A program made the position numbers and the translations under genes. Under the pieces are notes generated by a model. It had not been told where the DNA came from. It did not search any database and saw nothing but the letters and a program-made list of their open reading frames with translations. A stretch of 64,000 bases of DNA from Cryptosporangium arvum DSM 44712 (GTDB lineage: Bacteria; Actinomycetota; Actinomycetes; Mycobacteriales; Cryptosporangiaceae): assembly GCF_000585375.1 (NCBI RefSeq), contig NZ_KK073874.1:8591913-8655912 (forward strand). Reading direction: 5' to 3'. Positions 58,401 through 64,000 of the stretch are shown piece by piece (within the stretch, counting starts at the first letter, position 1; each line of letters starts with the position of its first letter).

Positions 58401-61400
58401 CGGTGCCCGGGTCGGTGCCGGGATCGGTTCCGGGGTCCGGGTCCGGGCCGGGGCCGGGGCCGGGGCCCGGGTTGCCTCCGCCGGTCGTGTAGTACGTGTA
58501 GCTCAGCGGCTGAGCCGGGATGTTGTCGGTGGTCACGACCACGAACACCGATCCGGCCGCGTGCGCGGGCACCACCGCGGTGAGCGTCGTGGCCGACTGC
58601 ACGGTCACGTTCGTCGCCGCGATGCCGTCGAACGTCACGGTGGTCCCGGGGTTGAACCCGCTGCCGGTGATCGTGACGGTCTGCCCGCCCGAGGTCGGGC
58701 CCGTGGTCGGGGTCATGCCGTCCGCCGACGGACCCGCGGCGTAGAACACGTCGTTCGTCGACGCCGCGTCCTCACCCGGAAGGATCACGCTGACGTCCGC
58801 GAGCGTGCCGTTCGGACGCGCCGGCGCCTTCGCGACCACCTGCGAGTTCGGTGTCGCGGCGGCGATCCGCCCGGTCCGGCGCCCGGCGGGCTCGGTCCGG
58901 CGCTCCCCGGACGTCGAGGAGACCGGCTGCACGGCCGCCGCGCGCACCGACGCGGTACCGGCCATCGTCTTCGCCGACAGCAGCTCGCCGTCGACGCCGT
59001 CGAACGTCACCCGGACCGCGTTCTGCAGGTTGACGCCGTTGATCGTCACGAGCGTGCCACCGGTGATGTTCGCGTACGGCGGCACGACCGACGTGATCGC
59101 CGGCGGCGTGTACTCGATCGTGCCGAACGGCTTCGTGCTGTTGTCCGAGAACACCAGCACGATCGCCTTGGTGCCCTGCTCGTGCGGCGGCGACGTGACC
59201 GTCACCTGCGTGGCGCTGGCCGAGACGTTGGTGCCCGGCAGCGCGTCGAAGTTGACGCCGGTGACCGCGGCCAGGCCGGTACCCGTGATCGTGACGGTGG
59301 AGCCGCCGTACGTCGGGATCTGCGCCGGCGTGAGCGACGTCGGCGTCGCGCCGCTGGAGATCGGGGGCACGGTCGCCGGCACGTAGGTGTAGCCACCGCT
59401 CGACTGGGCGTCCGCGCCGGGCAGCGTCACGACCACGTCGACCGCACCGGCGGCGTGCGTCGGAGTGGTGACGGTGATCGACCGGCCGTCGGGCGCGACG
59501 ACCATGCCGGTGCCGGCCAGTCCGTCGAACCGGACGGCGACGGCCTGGGCGAGCCCGGTGCCGGTGATCGTCACCGAGGTGCCGCCGTTGACCGGCCCGG
59601 TGGCCGGGACGATCGAGGTGATCGTCGGCGCGACGTAGTTCAGCGTGCCGATGTTCTTCTGCCCGGCGGCGAACTCCAGCCGGACGATCGGCGAACCGGC
59701 GGTCTCGCTGGCCGGGATCTTCGCGGTCAGCGCGGTGCCGGCGGGGTTGATCACCACACCGACCGCCGCGGTGGAGCCGACGTAGACGCGTGACACGTAG
59801 GACAGGCCCGTGCCGAAGATCGTCAGCGTGTCGCCACCGGCGGTCGGCGAGTCGGCCGCGGACAGCACCGCGGTCGTGGAGCTGCCGTCGGCGAGGTACG
59901 TGAACTTCGCCGCGGCCGGCGACTGGCCCGGCTCCTCGACCGTGATGCTCGCGTCGCCGACCGTCCCGGCCGGGGTCACGAACGTGATCGTGGTGCCGTC
60001 CGGACTGGCCGAGAACGTGACCGGGCGGCCGTTGATCTTGACCGCGGACGCGGCGGCCAGGCCGGTGCCCTTCAGCGTGACCTGGGTGCCGCCCGACTCC
60101 GCCCCGGTCTGCGGCGTCACCGCGGTGATCACCGGCGTGGCGTAGGCGATGGTGCCGCCGTCGATCTTCCCGGCCGGGAAGCCGACCTCGACCTTCGCGG
60201 TGTTGTCGCTGGACGGCGGCGAGGTGACGGTCATCGTGCTGCCGTCGGGGGCCTTGTTCGTGATCGTGCCGGGCACCCCGTCGAACGTCACCTGGGTGGC
60301 GTCGTTGAGGCCGGTGCCGGTGAACGTCACGGTTCCGCCGGAGGCCGGGAGCGACGCCGGGTCGGCGCTCGTGACGCTGGCCCCGGTGCCGTCGGCGATG
60401 TAGGTGAACGTCTGCGCCGGCGGTGAGGCCGCGCTGTAGGTCAGCTTCACGTCCGCCGGGCCGGGCGTGCCGGTCGGCGTCGTGAACGTCATCCGGGTGC
60501 CGCTGGCGTTGACCGTCGGCGTGACCTGGACGTCGTCCACGGTGACGCTCTGGACGCCGCTGAGCGCGAACCCGTCGATCGTCACCTCGGTGCCACCGGC
60601 GGCCGGGCCGCTCGACGGCGACATGCTGGAGATCGTCGGCCCGGCGTAGTAGTAGCCGCGGGGAACCGTGCTCGTCGCGTTCGGGGTGCTCAGCACCACC
60701 TGCACGGCGCCGGACTGGGCCCGCGGCGGCACGGTCACGACGATCTCGTTGTTCCCGGCGCTCACGATCTGCGCGAGGTCTCCGGCGAACGTCACCGTGA
60801 CGACGTCAGCCAGGTTGTCACCGGTGATCGACACCGTCGTCGGCGTGTTCGTCGGGCCGAACGCGGGCGTGATCGCGGTGACCGTCGGCGCGGCCGGCAC
60901 GAGGTAGGCGAAGCCGCCCGCCTGCGTCGCGTCCCGGCCGGGAAGGACCACGGCGACGTCGACGACGCCGGCGCCGTTCGGGGCCTGCGGGGTGCGCGCG
61001 GTGAGCGTGCTCCCGGAGCCGCCGACCACCACGTCGGTCGCGGGCGCACCGTCGAACGTCACCTGGGTGGCGCCGGTGAACCCGATGCCGGTGAGCGTGA
61101 CCAGGGTGTCTCCGGCCACCGGGCCCTGTGACGGGTACACGGTGTAGATCGCCGGGGCGACGTAGTTGATCGTGCCGGCCTCGAAGTTGCCGCCCGGGAA
61201 CCAGACCAGCACCGTCACCGGGCCGGAGTTCTCGGTCGGCGGGGCGGTCACGGTGATCCTGGTGCCGTTCGGGTCGACCGTGAGGTCGTCGCCGGCCTTG
61301 CCGCCGAACGTCACCGCGGTCGCGCCGGTGAAGTTCGTGCCCTGCATGGTGACGGTGCCCCCCGCGGTCGGGATGCTCGACGGGCTCAGGCTGGTGACCG

Positions 61401-64000
61401 AGGTGTTGGTGCCGTCCGGCACGTACCGGTAGGCGGCCCGCTTCACCGCGTCCATGCCCGGCAGCGTCACGACGACGTCGACCGTCCCGGGCCCGTGCGC
61501 CGGGGTCTTGACGACGACCGCCGAACCGGCCGGGTCACGGCTGGTGATGTCGGCCGCGACCCCGTCGAACGTCACGGCCGTGGCCTGGTCGAGGCCGCTG
61601 CCCTGGATCACGACCGAGTTGCCGCCGGAGTCCGATCCGGACGCGGGGTCGAGCGCCCGGATCTCGGGGGCGACGTACTTCAGCTGGGTGGCCGAGAGCG
61701 CCGCGCCGTTCGGCGTGACCACGGCGACGTCCACCGCGGTGTCGGTCTCGGACGCCGGGACCAGCGCGCGGACCTGGGTGTCGGTCGGCGTGCCCTGGAT
61801 GTCGGCGGACTTGCCGCCGATCGTCACCGACGTCGCCCCGCTCAGGTTGGTGCCGGTGATCGTGATGACTTCGCCGCCGTCGGTGGAGCTCGTCGTCGGC
61901 GAGATGCCGCTGATCGCCGGCGGCGGCAGCGGTGAGTACGTGAAGCCGCCGACCGCGGTGGCGTCCGCACCCGGCAGCACCACCAGCACGTCCACCGCAC
62001 CGGCCGCGTGGGCCGGGACGGTCGCGGTGACGACGCCGTTCTGGTCGACCGCGAAGTCGGTCGTCGGCTTGCCGTCCACGGTCACCGCGGTCGCGCCGGC
62101 CAGCCCGGTACCGGAGATCCGGATGCGCGTGCCGCCGTCGACGTAACCGCGGTCCGGTGCGACGGTCCTGATCGTCGGTGCGACGTACGCGGCCGTGCCA
62201 CCGCGGTAGGTGCCCAGCGGGAACGTGATCTCGACCGGTGCCGGGCCGGCGTTCTCGCGCGCCGGAGCGTTCGCGGTCAGCGTCGTGCCGTCCTGGCTCA
62301 CCGAGACGACCGAGCCCGGCAGCCCGCCGAACGTGATGCCGTTCGCGCCGGTCAGGTTGGTGCCGGTGACCGTGACCTGCCCACCGGCGGTGGCGACCGA
62401 GGGCGCCACGTTCGTCACCGACGAGTTCGAACCGTCCGCGACGTAGGTGTAGGTCAGCGGCTGTGGGTCGGGGCCGGTGAAGTCGACGACGACCGGCGCG
62501 TCACCGGCGACGCCGGCGGGGGTCGTGAACGTGATCGTCGTGGTGGTCGTGGCGAACGCGGTGACCCCGACCCCGCCGACCTTGACGCTCAGCGCGTTCT
62601 TGAGCTGGGTGCCGGTGAGCGTGACCGACGTTCCCCCGGCGACCGCGCCGCTGGCCGGGGAGATCCCGGTGAGCGTCGGACCCTGGTAGGTGTACCCGTT
62701 CGGGAGGATGCCGGTGCCGGCCGGGCTGGTGACCGCGATCGCGACCGGGCCGACGTCGTTGGACGCCGGTGTGGTGACGGTCAGGCTGGTGTCCGAGCTG
62801 ACCAGCAGGTCGGTGGCCGGCACGCCGTTGAACGTGACCTGGTTGACGTTCGTGAAGTTCGTGCCGGTCAGCGTCACGCTGGTGCCGCCGCTGCTCGGGC
62901 CCTGCGGCACCGAGACGTTCGTGATGGTCGGCGCGCCCGGGGCCACGTAGGCGAAGCCGTTGTTCGCCCGCGCGTCCGCGCCGGGGAGCTCGACGACGAC
63001 GTTCACCGCACCCGGGTTGTTGCCGGCCGGGGTCCGGACGGTCAGCCCGGTGGCGGTGACCGTCAGGTCGGTCGCGGGTGTGCCGCCGAACAGCACCCGG
63101 GTCGCCGCGCTCAGCCCGGTACCGGTGATCGTCACGACGTCGCCACCGGCGACGGCGCCCTGCGCGGGCTGGATCGACGTGATGGCCGGAGCCACGTACG
63201 TGAGGTCACCGGCGTTGACCGTGCCGCTCGGGAACCGCAGCGCCACCGGGACGCTGCCCGGGGTCTCGGTCGGCGGTGCGGTCACCGTGATCTTCGTTCC
63301 GTTCGGGTCCACCACCAGGTTCGTGCCGGGGACGCCGTCGAACAGGACGGCCGTGGCCGCGGCGAGGTTCGACCCGGTGATCGTCACCGTGCCACCGGCG
63401 GCCGGGACCGAGCGCGGGTCGATCGCGGTGATCTGCGAGGCCGAGCCGTCGTCCTGGTAGGTGTAGGCGCTCACCGCCTTGGCGTCCGCGCCGGGCACCA
63501 CCACGGTCACGTCGACGACGCCCGGCGCGTGCGGTGGCACGGTCACGTTGACCTTGGTGCCGGCCGGGTTCACGGTCACGCCGGTCGCCTCGGCGTCGCC
63601 GAAGCGCACGGCGGTCGCGCCGGTGAGCCCGGTGCCGATGATCTCGACCGCGTTGGTGCCCGCGGCCGGTCCGCTGACCGGCGTCACGCTGGTGATCGTC
63701 GGCGCCTCGTAGGTGATCGAGCCACCGTCCGCGGAGCCGGCCGGGAACTTGATCGAGACCGCGGCCGCGCCCGCGGTCTCGGTGGCGGGCGCGGTGACCG
63801 TGATCGCCGTGCTGTTCACGGTCAGGTTCGTGCCGGGCACGCCGGCGAACGTCACGCCGGTGGCGCCGGTGAAGTTCGTGCCGGTGATCGTGACCCGGCG
63901 TCCCGAGGTCGGGATCGGGCTCGGGTTGATGGTGCTGACCGTGGTCTGGGAACCGTCGTACTCGTACGTGTACTTGATCGGGTCCGGGTCGTTGCCGGTG
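55459..64000 (-). CDS. Giant surface protein of IPT/TIG repeats with mid-protein LPTTG signal and second signal peptide (5' end beyond window)
   Basis: At least 2,846 residues; the frame is open to base 64000, where it still encodes an IPT repeat, so the true start is outside. From 64000 to about 58500 it is a chain of about 21 IPT/TIG Ig-like domains of 80-90 residues (typical GGTSVTITGTGL). One has an inserted Ser/Arg/Ala-rich segment near 58850-58960. Then come a Pro/Gly/Asp linker, a last atypical repeat, LPTTG (about 57982-57996), a membrane helix and a basic stretch. In the same frame follow a second signal-like segment ending PASAS (about 57700), a choice-of-anchor-like domain, a Thr/Pro/Ala stalk (about 56250-56830), one more IPT domain, a final helix and a basic tail. 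It is a probable adhesin or wall-spanning protein, and possibly two fused genes. Confidence 0.8.
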   Translation of the reverse strand, partial: TGNDPDPIKYTYEYDGSQTTVSTINPSPIPTSGRRVTITGTNFTGATGVTFAGVPGTNLTVNSTAITVTAPATETAGAAAVSIKFPAGSADGGSITYEAPTITSVTPVSGPAAGTNAVEIIGTGLTGATAVRFGDAEATGVTVNPAGTKVNVTVPPHAPGVVDVTVVVPGADAKAVSAYTYQDDGSASQITAIDPRSVPAAGGTVTITGSNLAAATAVLFDGVPGTNLVVDPNGTKITVTAPPTETPGSVPVALRFPSGTVNAGDLTYVAPAITSIQPAQGAVAGGDVVTITGTGLSAATRVLFGGTPATDLTVTATGLTVRTPAGNNPGAVNVVVELPGADARANNGFAYVAPGAPTITNVSVPQGPSSGGTSVTLTGTNFTNVNQVTFNGVPATDLLVSSDTSLTVTTPASNDVGPVAIAVTSPAGTGILPNGYTYQGPTLTGISPASGAVAGGTSVTLTGTQLKNALSVKVGGVGVTAFATTTTTITFTTPAGVAGDAPVVVDFTGPDPQPLTYTYVADGSNSSVTNVAPSVATAGGQVTVTGTNLTGANGITFGGLPGSVVSVSQDGTTLTANAPARENAGPAPVEITFPLGTYRGGTAAYVAPTIRTVAPDRGYVDGGTRIRISGTGLAGATAVTVDGKPTTDFAVDQNGVVTATVPAHAAGAVDVLVVLPGADATAVGGFTYSPLPPPAISGISPTTSSTDGGEVITITGTNLSGATSVTIGGKSADIQGTPTDTQVRALVPASETDTAVDVAVVTPNGAALSATQLKYVAPEIRALDPASGSDSGGNSVVIQGSGLDQATAVTFDGVAADITSRDPAGSAVVVKTPAHGPGTVDVVVTLPGMDAVKRAAYRYVPDGTNTSVTSLSPSSIPTAGGTVTMQGTNFTGATAVTFGGKAGDDLTVDPNGTRITVTAPPTENSGPVTVLVWFPGGNFEAGTINYVAPAIYTVYPSQGPVAGDTLVTLTGIGFTGATQVTFDGAPATDVVVGGSGSTLTARTPQAPNGAGVVDVAVVLPGRDATQAGGFAYLVPAAPTVTAITPAFGPTNTPTTVSITGDNLADVVTVTFAGDLAQIVSAGNNEIVVTVPPRAQSGAVQVVLSTPNATSTVPRGYYYAGPTISSMSPSSGPAAGGTEVTIDGFALSGVQSVTVDDVQVTPTVNASGTRMTFTTPTGTPGPADVKLTYSAASPPAQTFTYIADGTGASVTSADPASLPASGGTVTFTGTGLNDATQVTFDGVPGTITNKAPDGSTMTVTSPPSSDNTAKVEVGFPAGKIDGGTIAYATPVITAVTPQTGAESGGTQVTLKGTGLAAASAVKINGRPVTFSASPDGTTITFVTPAGTVGDASITVEEPGQSPAAAKFTYLADGSSTTAVLSAADSPTAGGDTLTIFGTGLSYVSRVYVGSTAAVGVVINPAGTALTAKIPASETAGSPIVRLEFAAGQKNIGTLNYVAPTITSIVPATGPVNGGTSVTITGTGLAQAVAVRFDGLAGTGMVVAPDGRSITVTTPTHAAGAVDVVVTLPGADAQSSGGYTYVPATVPPISSGATPTSLTPAQIPTYGGSTVTITGTGLAAVTGVNFDALPGTNVSASATQVTVTSPPHEQGTKAIVLVFSDNSTKPFGTIEYTPPAITSVVPPYANITGGTLVTINGVNLQNAVRVTFDGVDGELLSAKTMAGTASVRAAAVQPVSSTSGERRTEPAGRRTGRIAAATPNSQVVAKAPARPNGTLADVSVILPGEDAASTNDVFYAAGPSADGMTPTTGPTSGGQTVTITGSGFNPGTTVTFDGIAATNVTVQSATTLTAVVPAHAAGSVFVVVTTDNIPAQPLSYTYYTTGGGNPGPGPGPGPDPDPGTDPGTDPGTEDPDDGTPGGPTTPKPKKPPVDSSVKPAKLKVGSGGLITVTGENFVINGTTVTICGYTIPASQVIVGLGGTTATFRAPACKAGKQTIKLTTAGGSTDAEVEFAAASASKPADGKKVSTGGTRYTSGGNRTGTSNWLPTTGTDVTGFGIDGLALGGIVLLVLGAGCVWGARGLTVPMGTPYSTTARGRKMRTTRKGHARPRPRTRMMGSTGLRAVLVAVPCAAALVLAVAERPASASVVSGAPLVSPAFVHASSGARLVTSAGEASAQVMSVDLRAATVNALVPAAEDVPAAEGVPGTEGVPAAEDSPAAEVPLEDSSADMGSAAGSSGVETLPVELSEGETSGGGGSAESGESVEFTALSRDGVTAVAPKSGDTALAGVPVSVDTGGLAAHGVATEVRAERQETGSDAAARLGRFELTALGTPLVSADRVEAQVSCPPGGSAEPVAETDVSGLLVAGAPAEVGGAPVTVPVGGVQLGVELQKTAAVDAGGAHAAVEARISAIGADEVSVDLGTIRLATASCVPAALTPTATTPTDTTPTEATPNPATIDPAAAAPVGTTPGTSVPAGTVPGTSSPAELVPGTSAPAITDPALVDPVLTGTNPTLTSPAVTAPTTTIPGVVAPATSVPAATAPAITAPAITVPAITDPVAIDPATAAPAVTTPTDTAPVSTAPGTTAPGTTTPGSTTPGSTVPDNAVPDSVVPDTSGAGGTGAEAGVIGPVAVPDVAIEAPDALPVAEAIAPAAANPLLIAPAAAPVAVLPQRLTAAAAPLFFDRAPATGLRPPNLTAAAADPRAAAKATPTITSLTPARGPADGGTPITITGANLGGADTAVVICNAKVAANAVAVNSNATSLTFTAPRCTAGTSVVHVITGGGVATSEYTYGGTNAAGGSTRQLSASMSNSNVASPRNTLATTSPQNLAAGLIGALLLFAGIAARQAVRRGPVPAPARRGRHAMPHPEPQVIGQGWHPDLQDALRRRGA
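56250..56830 (-). repeat. In-gene Thr/Pro/Ala-rich pentapeptide-like stalk repeats
   Basis: This part encodes degenerate units of TTAPG, TTTPG, STTPG, STVPD and AITVPAITDP type. At 56330-56410 the DNA is almost a 15-bp tandem repeat. The composition suits an extended, possibly O-mannosylated wall-spanning stalk between the choice-of-anchor-like domain and the terminal IPT domain. Confidence 0.8.
57835..57850 (-). other. Candidate internal ribosome binding site and ATG within the giant IPT gene
   Basis: On the minus strand GAGGGG (57850-57845) lies 7 nt before an in-frame ATG (57837-57835). Starting here would make a 792-aa protein with basic leader MRTTRKGHARPRPRTR and hydrophobic core LRAVLVAVPCAAALVLAVA, a normal signal peptide. 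It supports the idea of an independent downstream gene that lost the stop codon separating it from the upstream gene. Confidence 0.6.
59884..63951 (-). repeat. About 1-kb super-repeat of four IPT domains
   Basis: An (A)DG(S/T) linker marker recurs at about 63951, 63446, 62431, 61411, 60388 and 59884. The spacings are about 505, 1015, 1020, 1023 and 504 bp. The chain therefore consists of three four-domain units flanked by half units, implying expansion by duplication of multi-domain blocks rather than single domains. Confidence 0.75.

Noticed and set aside
53458-59793. Open frame of more than 2,000 codons on the + strand opposite ggt and the IPT gene
   Set aside because: It is antisense to two well-supported genes; its translation is Arg/Gly/Asp/Val-biased low-complexity sequence typical of a shadow frame in very high-GC DNA.
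1-64000. Search for tRNA, rRNA, tmRNA, insertion sequences and riboswitches
   Set aside because: No cloverleaf with a TTCGA-type T-arm, rRNA segment, transposase or recognisable riboswitch core was found by eye in the intergenic regions; a covariance-model scan would be needed to exclude short RNAs.

Overview
The window is about 64 kb of very high-GC DNA with long actinobacterial genes, many GTG starts and little intergenic space. Mycothiol synthesis (mshA), a Rex-hemA operon, a BldN-type ECF sigma factor with an RsbN-like anti-sigma, and SenX3/RegX3-type phosphate control point to a differentiating (filamentous or sporulating) actinomycete. A Cryptosporangium/Frankineae-type organism is my guess, not something the sequence proves. 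No rRNA, tRNA, CRISPR array, insertion sequence or prophage was found; this looks like ordinary chromosome.

1-30 kb: a backbone whose gene order resembles Mycobacterium tuberculosis Rv0482-Rv0509 in reverse. In window order it runs hemA, rex (an addition), a glutaredoxin-like protein, bldN/rsbN (an insertion), a SerB-like HAD phosphatase, a PlsC-like acyltransferase, an SDR protein, a 32-aa basic protein, an excisionase-type HTH protein, proC, proline dehydrogenase (an addition), a sugar-phosphate isomerase-like protein, a Ppx/GppA phosphatase, an Rv0495c-like protein, regX3, senX3, phoU, gpmA, a YbjN-like protein, mshA, an SDR and murB. Insertions include a GlxA-type AraC regulator with a divergent 60-aa Cys/His protein, a DHA2 drug exporter, and a very unusual membrane glycosidase with a Tyr/Asp/Arg/Gly-repeat cytoplasmic tail.

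30-36.6 kb: accessory metabolism and signalling. It holds a mycothiol-type DinB-fold protein, an Lrp regulator divergent from a valine/leucine dehydrogenase, an alpha/beta-hydrolase, DUF2516 and DUF4352 proteins, a degenerate EAL-CBS-GGDEF protein and a VanZ-like protein.

36.6-43.9 kb: phosphate uptake. A DUF47-pit low-affinity pair converges on a pstS-pstC-pstA-pstB-phoU-phoU high-affinity operon, with a convincing PHO-box-type 11-bp direct repeat upstream of pstS. With the phoU beside senX3 there are three PhoU paralogues plus one DUF47 relative.

44-53.5 kb: a complete, compact Gram-positive Tad/Flp pilus operon. It contains three tandem near-identical Flp pilins, tadE, tadG-like, cpaB, tadZ, tadA, a tadB fused to an exported N-terminal domain, tadC and a prepilin peptidase.

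53.6-64 kb: a secreted gamma-glutamyltransferase, then a giant surface protein (at least 2,846 residues, N-terminus outside the window) built of IPT/TIG repeats. It contains an LPTTG sorting-like signal in mid-protein followed in the same frame by a second signal peptide, so it looks like a fusion of two surface proteins. Pilus, giant adhesin-like protein and membrane glycosidase together suggest a substantial surface or attachment programme.
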